Origin: Spirodela intermedia
Taxonomy: Eukaryota; Streptophyta; Magnoliopsida; Alismatales; Araceae
Reading direction: 5' to 3'
DNA length: 64,000 nt
NCBI GenBank assembly: GCA_902729315.2
Contig: LR746272.1
Coordinates: forward strand, 4,144,037-4,208,036
Made by a program: the position numbers and the translations under genes. Of the stretch, positions 37,401 through 50,185 are shown piece after piece (positions within the stretch are counted from its first letter, which is position 1; every line of letters begins with the position of its first letter). The notes under the pieces were generated by a model. The model made no database searches and was not told where the DNA came from. It saw only the letters and a list, made by a program, of their open reading frames with translations.

Positions 37401-40400
37401 TCTCTTCATAATATAGCCTACCTACTTGGTACAACAACAAAAATTAAACTACATATTACCCCTGAGAGACAGTTTATATGGCAATTCGGCCATTTGCTCT
37501 TGCAACCGCTTAAGTTGCTACCACATTAGGGGATCGGCCTGATGAGGGCGCACTGCTAGCCCTGGGTAATGAACAACTTGTAATTCTTAATTCGTGGATT
37601 CAGGAATTCTTATATAACTCAAGTGACACAATAAAAGCCTTTTCTATTCTTTTAGTCACTGATTTATGGATTGGATTCCACTCTCCATGATATTTGTATG
37701 CAAAAATTTGCAACTAAATCCCCATCAGAGTAATACCTGAAGTCCAGATTGAAGAAGTCTGCCATAACTTGCAGTATCCAATGCCTGCTGCACATCTTTC
37801 CACATTCCATCTATAGTGCGGATAACATGGCCTGTGTCTAAGGCAGGCATTTCATCATCAAAATCCAAGCGGGCTTCAATATCTACAAGCAACTCGATGC
37901 ATTGCCGTCGCAATGATTGGACCACAGAAGAAAACCCACCCTATATTGAGAGAAGGAAAATACAATGACTAATTATCAGACATTTTATGAAGATATGAAC
38001 CGTCATTGACCAACAGACCAAGCAGCAAAAAGCTATTCCAAGGAAGAAGGTATCGATTAGCCTTCATTTCCGCAATGAAAAACCACAAGGTTGGGAGATA
38101 TTGATGAAACAACGTGCATACCTGGATCCCAGCCAATGCAGAGTCCGCTGCAGCTATAGACTTGGACGATACAAGTTTTCCAACATTTTCTGCTTGTGAA
38201 AGGTCCAAGCGTCCATTTAGAAATGCCCGGAGAGTGAACTCACCTGATTCATGAACATCATCACTTTAAGAAAACATGCAATAAAAGTCCAAAATGGTGA
38301 TAAATAAGACCCGCATTTAGACCTTCATTAAAAGCAATATCCCAAATGTATGAACTGAACATTTTGTTTCAATCTGAATTACATACACGGCGCTTTAACA
38401 CAGCTTTTGGTTGAAAAGTAGTAAAAATACACGAAAAATGAAGCAATCCCTTCCACAGCACGCGCATGCACCATAGACATGAATTGATTCCCTTGATGGC
38501 TGACCACGGATTCATGTTGACTTCAACCAAAGAGCACTACCAGAGCTGTAGTTGAACAGAGGGATGGAAATGACGTATGATTGGAACAAAAACTTGGGGA
38601 TTATGAGAGTTTCTTGAGCCTGGTGGCAGCCGGGGACGGGTTCAAACTCTAAGAAATGAAAAAACTAAAACTAAATCTGAATAAGATTAGCTTATGCGTT
38701 ATGATAGAGAACGAAAATAGTACATATCCTAAACATTAAGGGTCTAAGGTTCCGAGAGTTTTCCACACTAGGAAAAAAGTCACTCAGGAAGCATAAACAC
38801 CTACCCTTTCCTTTGGGAAGATTGAAAATGTTGAATGTTAGATGTGTATCTATACAAATGAGCTACAGAGATTGTTGATGCAAGATTGATATTAATATTT
38901 CTTACAACCAGATCAATTCCCATGTACTAGACGCAGGAAAATAATTAAAAGTATTCACATATCATTAGAAATCATAATGACATGGATTTATTTTATTCTT
39001 TAACCAAATTTTGATTACCTTCTGCCAAGTTGGATGCCAGATCCTTATCAAATATCAGATCAACACCAGATTTTTTTTCTTTTTGAATTTTCAACATAAA
39101 AATCATGATTCTAGCCAAATGGGCCTTAGAATGATCAATTTGGATATGCACTCGTGACCAAACTGCATTAACACCACATGATTCTACCACTCATTACAGT
39201 TAACACTTTCTTCACTATGTGAATCACTATTTCGGTAGAAGGTGCAATCGTGACATTGTCTTACCAGAAAGGACAATAGATCCAAGTGGAACCTGAATAT
39301 CCGACAGGGGATAAAACAAGAATCACATTCAGTACATCTATTTTCTGCCATGTCCACTTCAGTGAAAAGTCTATTCAAACAAAGTAAGGAATATCTGATT
39401 AAAATAGATAACCTGGTTCAGCAAGTCTAGCGCCAGCCTCCAAGCAAGCTCTTAACACACGGTGCAAGCATATATCATTTCCATGACATTGGAGCTCCAC
39501 AACATCTTCCCTAGTGTAAGACCTTGGTGCCAACATAGGAATCGCTAAGACCTGTGCACGTGGAAGAGAGAGGAGTCAACAAGAAAAACATAGAATAATC
39601 TAGATCCTAATGATAAAAAAAAAGATCATTTATTTGCGTTGGTTAATAGTCCCTGCTTGATCAAATCCATCATCAAAACTGATCAAAATAACCTGCCATG
39701 AATGCCAAGGCAACATCCCTCCCTTCGAAACGCTCAGGCAAATCAAACAGGATAACAAAATTCTGTGTACCAACTGTAATAACTATCCTCTGGACTACCC
39801 TACATTGTTTAGAGACCTAACGCTTCAATTGAAGTATCCCCAGAAAATTATTGAAAGAAAATAAGATGGACTAAAACATTTATGTTTCACTCTGTTCAAG
39901 CAAAGTCATTCCCATTTGATTGCGGAGATAAAGAAACAGAAAGTAAGGGGGAAATGAGCAATAAGTAGGTACCAGTCTCCTGAAGTCAAATGGTAAAAGA
40001 AATGGAGTTTTAAAACCGGTCAGGCAATCGAGTCATTTTCATTCTAGAAGATCAAAAAATCTCACTAGTACAAAGAATGTAAATAAACATGCAAAAAAGT
40101 GATGCTGTAGATGTTAGAGACGTAGAAAGCCTTTGACTATTAGGTGTCAATCTATCTCCTTTCAGCCATATTCTAAACAAATGCCCCCCCACAGGAATGC
40201 CTTTCAAAACATTTACGTCATTTTCATGATATCTAAGGAGCATGACGTCAATGGAATGTTGAAGTAAGCACAGAGAAATATAATTGTCAACATTTAATGC
40301 ATTGGATTTTGATCAATTGGATATTAAAAGGCACAAACAGTAGACATTCACCATTAGTATTAGACCAAATAAGGAAAGTACAATAAGTTCAGAAAGTTTT

Positions 40401-42385
40401 CCTCAGAAAACCAATCTGGAAAAGAGCTTGACAGGTGGTCGTCATAATGTATATTATTATTCTATTGTGACATTCAACTGGGTCCATGAAATGATGTAAA
40501 TAAAAAAGGTTCATGCAGTAGTTCTTTTAAATGATTACAAGTCAATTTGATAAAGGCATCTTTCCTTCAGAGAAAATTACTTCATAAACAAGACTTAATA
40601 AGTGAAAGCAATTATAATGCAAATAGTTTTCCAAACTCTCAGATGAACTTAGAACATTGGCAATCTAAGTCGAACATAAATAAAATATATGTGCTTCTTG
40701 GTGAACATGATGACCTTAATGGTAAAAGTTGAACCCCAGAAACTATCTATGCTTTATGTTTTTTGCAGTGATTTTAGATGGATTCAAGGGAATACATAGA
40801 TCAACAGGGGAAGTAAACGTTATCGTGCATTAGCAAACATAAGAGATTTGTTTTGTATTATTTTCTCCCCTATGTTTTTTCGTATTCTTTCTCTTTCATT
40901 TATGATATCCTAATAGCACCTTATATCCCAAGTACTTCACTTCAAGGCAGCTGGGACTCTATAATATTAAGTGTAAATGAATTAATCCATGGTATTCTAC
41001 ATCTTCATCCCCTAAAGGCCTCCATTGGCCCCCCTAGCCAAATAAATAAATAAAATTAATATAAAATTTAAAAAAGGAGAGAAGGAAATACACTAGATTA
41101 CAATAGGAAATAGTAAGAAACTGAGGGTCGAAGCCTTGACACCCACTCCCACATGACATGAGCCCTAAAAAGAGCAATCCAGAGCCAAAATGTACCCAAA
41201 ATCCAGGGCCTTAGATTATCCCAGATCTCTTCTATATATAGATACCCAAACATATCATGCAATACCCACTGCAAAATCTTTTCAATGGGAGATACTGATG
41301 CAGCACCTTGAACTATGAGAAAAGTAGGACTCCAAAATTGCAGCTTCGTTCAAAGTAATCGAATTAGAGGTTGGTGAAAAATAGCCCATTTATCGCATGT
41401 TGGATAGAACCGAGTGTAAAAAATGTGTAAGTAAATAAAGGTTTAAATGTGCCAATTGGAACCCATCAAAACTATTCATAGCTACATAATGACGCGCACT
41501 GGTAATAATTTGTTGAAAAAATAGCAAGACATATAGGATTTAAGTAAAAAATAAAATATTAATTCATTATCTGATGATGGCTGCCAATGAATAAAAGTTC
41601 TTGATAAAAAAATCAACACACTTCTGAAATGATACTTTGAAAACTATGTTGATTAAAAAACTCACGTGATGTACAGATTCGAAGCCAAGAAGCTCTTCAA
41701 TGCAAAAAAGCTCTGGACTAAACGCAACCAAGAAATGGAAACCAGATGTAAAACGCAAACGCCTCGTCCGAAATTCACAGAACAAGAACTCACCTCGTCG
41801 ATGACGTTCCCCTGAAGGTCCAAGGCCACACCGTATTCCACGAAGTGGCTCGTGGGCCTCCAGCAGGCGATCCCATTGTCGTCGGACTTCCTAACCCTCG
41901 CCGGGCGAAACACCTGGCCGGCAATAGACACTGCCGCTGGTCCAGAGAGCCGCACAATTCCCACCGCAGCGGGACCTCCGCCCAGCGATGTCACGATGGC
42001 GGCGATGGTACTGGAACTGTCCACCAGGTAGTCCCCCTCCTCCTCACCCTCCCCACTCCGGGTCCCCAAAGATGCCGAGCGTTCATCCTTGGTGAGAACT
42101 AACCGGTCACCTGTAAGAACAGTCTCAGCTGAAAGACAGAGAGAGAAAGATCAATGGGTTATCATCCTGAGATCCCCGGGGTGAACAGAGGATGATTTCA
42201 CGATGGAACCCCGTACCTCCGTCAGCAAGGTGGGAGATGGAAGCCCAGCAACAGGGTATTCGCGACACATGGCGAGAGGGGGAGGCGAGAACACGATGAT
42301 GTGGAAGGCCGCGTGGGAGGGGAGGAGGGGGTCTGGCCCTGCAGCAGAAACCCAGAAGGTGACCGAAGCGGAAGGCAGCGGCCAT
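34419..42385 (-). CDS. Organellar tRNA modification GTPase MnmE/TrmE family, ten exons
   Basis: Exons: 42385-42217, 42128-41794, 39551-39413, 38243-38122, 37940-37737, 36344-36285, 35852-35714, 35572-~35463, 35192-34962, 34613-34419; about 567 residues. MnmE with MnmG installs the 5-(carboxymethyl)aminomethyl-type group on wobble uridines of tRNA. The Arg/Pro-rich start ([13 protein letters not shown]) suggests an organelle transit peptide. The N-terminal formyl-THF-binding domain carries IVRLSGPAA and the helical domain [14 protein letters not shown]1 is GRPNVGKSS (about 328-336), the switch region EIAGTTRD, G3 DTAGI (about 375), G4 TNKID (about 439-443). The protein ends FCIGK with the family's C-terminal Cys. 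The exon 8 donor is uncertain: either CAG|GC at 35463/35462 or the in-phase CTT|GT at 35478/35477. An upstream in-frame ATG at 42415 is possible. Exon 10 has a decoy acceptor upstream. Confidence 0.92.
34600..34830 (-). repeat. Tandem duplication of about 113 bp copying the acceptor of MnmE exon 10, rich in GAT/AAT repeats
   Basis: Two copies, about 34600-34712 and 34713-34830. Both begin (plus strand) TGCTCACACTGCCTCTG and end CAAATTGATCCATGC, with GAT/AAT trinucleotides between. The true exon 10 acceptor is at 34614/34613; the copy places an identical-looking CAG|AGGCAG at 34727/34726, 113 bp further upstream in the intron. Confidence 0.88.
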
Positions 42386-45300
42386 CGCTCCCCTCTTCAG
42401 CGTCCCAGGACACAATGCGACCGTTGGCGAGGATCGACGTACCCAAGATAACTTCGGCGAAAATTCGATCTATATAGTATTTTCTTCATTTATTCTCATA
42501 TTTAACTAGTTATAATAGCGTCACATTTCTAGATTACCACATGAAAGATTCAGTGGCTCAACTCAATCCCGAATAAATTTAGTAGTAAAGGGTAGAAAAT
42601 AAGATCTGAAGTAATTTTGCTCATAATTCAGAGTTTTAAAAATACAGAAAATCAGCAAATAAACTTGGCGCAGAGAACTAGATATTATGTTACTACGATG
42701 TAAAGGTATGATTTGCTTGACATTCATATACATTGAGAGGGATTGTTCTTTACAAGGATTTAACTAGCTTAGAGGTTATGGATTCATAAAGCTTACCTTT
42801 CACTTGTTAACACATATTAGTGTCCTATACAAGTGAGATATAATTTAAGTAGAAATAATAATTAATCAAGAGAAAATAAAGTTTAAGAGCCACTAAAGTT
42901 AGACATTAGTTGTTAGATATTGATTTGTGCGGTATCATCCCTCAGGTAGCCTTTTCTCATTAATTTTGATGAACTTATTATACAAAGTCCAAAAGAAAGA
43001 CAGAAATAAAGCTTTAATGCAAAGCTAGTCATCTAACTTTTAGGAGCTTATAATTTTTAAGCTGTTAGAATATAATTATTAGATAATAATTTATTTCTGA
43101 ATGTAATATGCCTCATCAATCTAAGAGTGAGAACTATCCAAAGTTTTATGGGTAATATGTCTCACTTAGTGATTTAGCTAGACTTTATTCATCTAGTTTG
43201 TCTGCCTTGGGAGCTTTAACAATTTTGATGACAAAAAAAGTGAAGGGTGCTATGACGATCCTTGAATGACAAAATAATATTTCTCTCAATTAAACATAAA
43301 TCACAATAGATGAAAGCATACATAAAATTAAGGAACAAGTACTTATTGGCAAAGTAGTCACTTTATATCTCAAAATAGTCACATTCGACATATATTTTTT
43401 GTAACATATATAATCATATATGCACTCATTGAAAACAAATTTTAAAGAAAGCCACCATGCAACAAACAACACGATAAAATTCGAATATTTGATTTGCTAT
43501 GATTTTGAAGGAATAAAAAACATTTATGAAGCTTGAATTCATGCAATGATGTGACACCCAATTTACTTGATTTCTACTCATTGTAAATAACTGCTAAATA
43601 GGTCTACAACTCGACTGATAAAAAGTAAACTTTGGCTCACTTTAAAAGAAGAGAATAGATAGAGAGAGAGAGCCATAATGTTCATATGCTCAATCTACAA
43701 AATTGGCAAAGGCTAACAACTTAATTGAACACAAAAAAGAAAAGAAAATCAATTGATACTCACAAGTTGCTCTCACAAGTTGCTTCTGTATCTCTATGCA
43801 AAAGAATTGACACTAGTAGAAGCTATGTGCTAAACTTATAAGAACATTACCTTATTCTTAACTTATAATTAGATACTTTTATTACTTAGAATTTGTAAAG
43901 CCTCAATCACCAAAGGAGATTAATTTTATGCTAATCAAGTTGGTTCCTTAGAGTCATAAATATATCCAAAGTGTTTGCATGAAACATTTTGATGAGTTAA
44001 ACTTGTGAAATCCAGTGAATGCTAGTTGAAGCCTTTGTGCTCATTCTATTTCACAAAAGATTTGGTTGAACTTAAGGACATGATCCTTAGAAAGAGTGGA
44101 GTAGACCAACTGGGCTAAACCATTATAATCTATGAGGTGATTGTATCAAAATGATGAATGTCAATTCACCTCTTCTATGTCTTTGTTCATTGTATTGCCT
44201 CAGTATGACCAACATAGTTGAATCCCATACATATAATATAGTAGATTATCTAAAATACCATATATCAGATTTTAATTATAAACTATTTATGTTTTTATAT
44301 CATAACTAAGAAATATTTCAAGATGATTCTTAATAATATTTTATTATTTACATAAACTATTGATATTTTAATTGATAATTTAAGTCTACTAAGCTTAAAT
44401 CTGAGGTATATTCTTTCTAATTATGAACTTTTATTTACATGAAGTTTCATATTTTTGACACTAGTACTAAAGAAACTTTTTATTGAAATGTTATAATTGA
44501 GGTGTCAGTATGCTTAGTTCTCTCTTTTTGTCTACTAACTAAACTAACATATGGCTAGAATCTATATGATCCAACTAAATGCCTATTTTTCAAATAATTT
44601 TTTAGACCCTATTTTTATGCAAGAGATTTTTTCAAAAACTAGATTTCAAAAGGCACACATTTTTTTTACTATAGAAATTCCCGATGATAGAGAAAGAAGC
44701 TAATTATTTTATGAATATAATGATTTATATTATCACATAAATAGTTGTACATTAAATGATGCTTACTAATATGTTTGATTTGAGGCCTCAATTAGATCAA
44801 CAAAGAGGGGGATGGTTCAAATAATCTGATCCTAATTGTTCAACCTAGGTCAACTATTTCCAATATCTTTTACCTCATTTCTTTGATTATAATCCTAAGA
44901 CTTTATGGGTAATGTGTCTCAAATACTGATTTTTTAAGTAGTTCAACTGCTTGTCCACATCCACTCTCTTAAAACACTCTAATTCTTAAGTTATATTCGA
45001 CCAATTATTCTACACTCATAGTTAATAATTAACAAATTCAACTCCCACATAATTTTACCTCAAAATTATCTTCTTGACTCAAAATTCTAAGAGGTCAACA
45101 ATTGATTATCAGGTCCATCTCTCTTGAATAATCAAATAAAAAAATAATCACTAGTTTTCTCCACCAAGATGGGGAAGAATTTCACAATAAGTTGTTTTGG
45201 ATGAAGTCCGTATGAAAATTTGGCGAAGAAGATGATGATAAATACTCATTTTTCATTATCCTCATCTTATAGGGAAACTAGTTGAATTTATATGATATTG

Positions 45301-46854
45301 ACTCTTTGATCTAGTCGAGGAAGATATCATGTCACTTGAATTTAGTTCCTCCACTCGTTCACTTCTTGTTGTTTAACTTGTTAGAAAAATTGTTCAAATT
45401 CATTTAAATTTCTCTATAAAAAATGTCTACAATAATATTGAGACAGTGGAGAGGTTCAAGGTGATAATTCATAATTAATTAGCCACTGGATAAGAGTTGA
45501 ATTTATAAAAAATTAAATTCAAAATCTTCCTCTATCTTGTAATTTCTCTCAATATTTAAATCATAAAATTAGTTAAAATTTTGAATGATCAGTTAGTAAT
45601 AAAAATATGGTTTTAAGGATTTAGATATCCTCTATGAGAAATTAATACATGTTGTCACTAAAGATAAATACGTATATTCAAAGATTATCTATTTGACCAA
45701 GTTTGATAAGGATATGTTATCATGGAAACATAATTGATAATATATCTCGAAATAAAGTAATAACTTTTTGTTCAAATTTTGTCCAAATCACGTCAAGAAA
45801 TTACAATCATCAAGTAGACACTTGAATCATGATCTTAACTCTTAAGATAAAATTTTAACTCTTAAGATAAAAAAATATTTAATTATTTTATAAATAATAT
45901 TTATTAATATTCAGAAAATCTTTAGTAGTACAAAAGGTATGAATTAAATCAATTGAGTCAATATCAAAAAAAATTAAAGTAATAATTTGTCATAGGTGCC
46001 ATATACTGAACTATCTTTAGTACTCGTATTTTATGTCATAAATTATTGCTGATTTTGAAGGGCCAACCATTATTTTTCCTTATTGGTAGATTTTTTAAAT
46101 ATCGTTAGTTCCCCTAGAAATATACAATTTATAATTTTTATCAATAAAATCCACCAAATTTAGGAATTCAATATTATGGGATTCAGATGTATTCCTGAAA
46201 TTTTATTTAAATATTTTTCATTTTATTTTCAATACTTTTTGAATTAATATTGAATTAAATTCAAGTTCATGAATAAACTAACATTTATTCATACTGAATT
46301 TCATAAATAATGAACATAAATCACTGTGAATATCATCAAAATATTATATATTAAATGCTCCAAATAGTGAGCTTGAGAAAATCTCCACAAAAGGGGATAG
46401 GAAGAATTGTATTATTGCATAAAATAAAAAATTTCATAGAGAGACAAATCAATGCATGAAATTATTATATTATAATAATTAATTTGTGTTTATACTCAGG
46501 CCTAGTTTATTCTACAACACTCTGAATTTCTATTCACTAGGCATCATGTAACATTTTTAAAGTTTGTTCTCTCAAAGTCCTAATTCGACATCTTGTACAA
46601 CATCACAAGCATTAATAAACAACAAATTTTATCCTACAATTAAAAAAAGCTAAACAAACTTGCCAAATACCTCATAGAATGAACAGACAAGCTTGAGTGG
46701 TGCACTTAAATGTTGTTGAGAAAACTTGTAAGCTCTCTAAATTTTATAGAGCTTTACCATTTTAAAAGTTGATTAAATCTTAACCTCCATACATTTGAGT
46801 GGGTGAGCTTGTAGCTTATATGTGCACTTTTTTAGTGGAAAACCCACTTTAATG
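42386..46854. other. MnmE-gene promoter and long AT-rich intergenic region
   Basis: The first 100 bp are presumed promoter and 5' UTR of the MnmE-family gene. Beyond about 42480 the DNA is strongly AT-rich, with no frame above 60 residues showing any domain. The stretch 43880-44220 looks like decayed coding or transposon DNA but I could not assign it. Confidence 0.5.
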
Positions 46855-47589
46855 AATAGAAAATGACTAATTTTGAACTTTGTTAGTGAATGTTCCTGGC
46901 AAAGTAGTCATTGTAACTTCACGTGTTAACAAAGTATGGGCATCAACCCATGTAGTTTCCACTTGTATTTTACTTGTGAGTATTAACATGTAGAGTTTAC
47001 ACTCACATTGCACGTAATATTTATTTCTGCTTAAATAAAGTATGTTCACACAATTTCATGTAATAGCTTTGAGGCAGCAGTAACTGTCCTATTGCATCCA
47101 TTTTTTGGGCTATATTTGTGGTAAAGATGACATCTTTTTTATAAAAAAAAAACACATTCAAACTATCCACAGATATTATTACATGAAATGGGGCATGTAA
47201 TCATCAAAATCAGTTCATTAGGTTTTATATTTGGGATTAAATAAATTGCATTTAAAATTAGCACGATGGTGATCACTAGATTTGCCCACTATCAACCCTC
47301 ATGTGTTATTAAGTTCAATATTCGGTAGTCTTTCTCGATTCATCATGGTCCCTCAAGATGCGGCAAGGTAAACTGAAGCCAACGACGCAAAAGCGGTATG
47401 TACGCACCAGAAAGGAAGGGAGGGGGGAAAAGGAGGGTTCCTCGGTGGAGTAACGGAGATGGTTCACGTCTCTCTCTCTCTCCCTGTATTCATCTATCTA
47501 TCTATATATATACATATATGCATATACATATATATATGTAGGCCAATCTATCAGAGATCGTTAGGTAGATTACGGTGTTCTGCGTGGAA

Positions 47590-49990
47590 ACAAAAGGATG
47601 ACTGATCCGTGATATCGGGGAGGTTTCAGCGAAAGTATAAACGAGCTGCAGAAGGGGATGGCGAAGTGACAGGAGGAAACCTCCTCCATATTTCGTCTGG
47701 TCCACCTCAGGATTTCTATATCTCTCTTTCCCTCCTCTGCCTCTCTCTCTCTGCCTCTCTCTCTCTCTCTCTGTGCGTCTGTGTCCAACAGAGACCTTCA
47801 CCATTATTGTTACCTTGTCGCAGCCATCGTAAGATTTAAATAATTCAATATATAAGAAGATGGAACCAAGCAACGTGAACGCGACAAAAGAATAATAAAA
47901 GATGTAATAGTAAATAATTGGGCTAGCGGTAATTGGCCTCAGTCTAACGAACCCCGCCGCTGTCGTAGCCTTAAACTACGACTCAGAAACCGCGTGGCCC
48001 TACTTTGACCGATCCAGATTTTGACTGGTCGTGATGGCATTATCAATACGCGTCCTCTCCCTCACGCGTCCTCTCCTTCCCGGGGAAATCTAATCTTCCA
48101 CGGAGCAGAATGCCATTGACTTGAACCCAATGTCTATGGACTCCTCCGCATGAGGACAAATGGTAGACGACGTCATTTGTTCTCTTTCGAGGAGATTGAC
48201 TTCGATCCATATCCGGTCCTTTGAGAATTTAAAGCCGCACATGGATTTTTTGAGCTTCGAAGTCTAAAAGAGTTTAAACCCTTTTACTATGGTTTATTTT
48301 TATATATTTTTATTCTAAAATTTTCTAAAATTTTGGTTTTCGCTACCATAAGCACGACAAGTACCAAGACTCGAGGCTATTTATGAAATTTAATATTAAT
48401 CTTTGGTTGGAAACTTACTCCTAATAAATAGTTAACGACAGATCCCTCTTGGCCATATATCAAATGTCAGTGAATATATGTAGGAAACTAAACACATTGG
48501 GTGGCCTTTAAACCATTTTCTATTTTCTAATTTTTACCTCATGAACTTAATAGTTAAAAATAATCCACCAATTTACGGAATTGTGATATTTAGATATCTT
48601 ACTGTTGATCCTATCAAAAAGCACATCTTATCATGATAAAAGGTGAAACTAATTCACGAGAGAATGCCCGCAGCCCTGAATTTAAAGATGGTCATTTTAA
48701 CAGGACTCAGTATCACCATTGTTTTGACAAACTGAGCATATTTCTAAGACGGAATTTCAAAAAAATCATTTTTTGATTATATGACTTACTTGAGACCACG
48801 CTTTTTTTGATGATGTAAGAACTAATGCATGTTCTTTGTTGTGTGCACACATCGGAAATCCTTTCCGCGTAACGGGCTTGCTCGCTCTCTCTCTCTCTCT
48901 CTCTCCGTTGAACAAGGATGATTGACCCGTAATGTCGGAGAGGTTTCCGCGTAATGGGTTTTCTCTCTCTCTCTCTCTCTGTCCCTGTCTCTATCTTCTC
49001 AACAGAGACCTTGGGTGTTATTTACTCCTTGCTCGTCAGCTTATGATAAAATAATCCAAGAGGCAGTAAGAGAAGACCACGCAACATAAATGCATCAAAA
49101 GAATAGTAAAACATAATATTAAATCATTACGATAATTTGGCCTAAATCCCTGCTTATAGTTTAATTCAAAGATCAGTTCTCAACTGTTTTATATTAATCT
49201 GAATTTAGTGGTGTGCCGCCATTGTCAGTACGCGTCCTCTCCTACTCTCTCTTCTCTTCGCTCCTGTCTTTCTAGCTACCTTCCCTGGACAATCTAGTCT
49301 TCCTTGAAGCAAAGCATGTGCGGCGGACTTGATACCAACATTTGTGGTCTCTTCCGCGTGAGCATAAATATTAGACATCGTCGTTTGCTCCCGTTCAAGA
49401 GGAATTGATTTCGATCTTTGCGATATTAATGCTGCACATGGGTTTTTCTGAGTGTATCATTCTCAAGAAGGGGCTTAAATCATTTACTATGGTTTATTTT
49501 TTTATATGCTTATTGTCATTGTTTTATAAAATTTGTCCTTATCTAACATCAACTTGGCAGATAATAAGGATGGAGGCCATTTCTGAAATTTAATCTTAAT
49601 GTTATATTGAAAACTTACCTTAAATAGTTAATGACGATTCCTAGTCGACCCTATTTTTATTGGTGGCGATTAGTGTAGAAATGACAACACAATGGGTTGC
49701 GTTTAAACCATTTTCCATTTTTATTTTTTTTGTAAAAGTAGTAGCTATAAATAATCCACCAATTTTTGCTATCTCGATATTTAGCTATCTCACACTATAT
49801 CGTATAGAAAACACATATTATCATGATAAATGATGAAGGTAAATAATCAGTGAATGCCCGTAGCCCTCTACTAAAAGATGGTGATTTTAATATGGTCAAT
49901 ACCAACAATGTTTTGAAAAACTTTTAACATTTTCCATTTTCTTTTTAAAAAAAACATATTTTGATCATATATCGTACTTGAGACTAAGAT
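47590..49990. repeat. Tandem direct duplication of about 1.3 kb upstream of ascorbate oxidase copy A
   Basis: Unit 1 (about 47590-48800) and unit 2 (about 48905-49990) share ordered blocks: GGATGA(C/T)TGA(T/C)CCGT, CAACAGAGACCTT, ACGCGTCCTCTCC, TTTAAACCATTTTC, AATAATCCACCAATTT, TTATCATGATAAA, GAATGCCCG(C/T)AGCCCT, and ACTTGAGAC near the end. They are clearly diverged, with indels. Both contain CT tracts. No coding potential. The second unit ends about 200 bp before the ATG, so it probably includes the promoter. Confidence 0.85.
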
Positions 49991-50185
49991 ATGTGTAATT
50001 CATTTTCTTTGTCTGAGCTTTCGGTCAAACAAACTCTTTTCCGTGAAGCTTCCTCCCTCGCGCTGAGAAAGAGAGAGAGAGGGAGAGGGAGAGAGAGAAG
50101 ATAAAAGACGTTCGGCCACCATTAGCTCTTCCCGCCCATCTCCTCCGAAAAAAAGACAAACAGAGAGAATAGGGCGGCGGGAAAG

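Noticed and set aside
43880-44220. Possible decayed retrotransposon coding DNA
   Set aside because: Some lines read vaguely like polyprotein fragments but with many stops and no motif I can name.
47920-48010. Possible tRNA or organelle-derived insert near 47.9 kb
   Set aside because: The compact GC-richer stretch does not fold by eye into a tRNA and lies within the diverged tandem unit.
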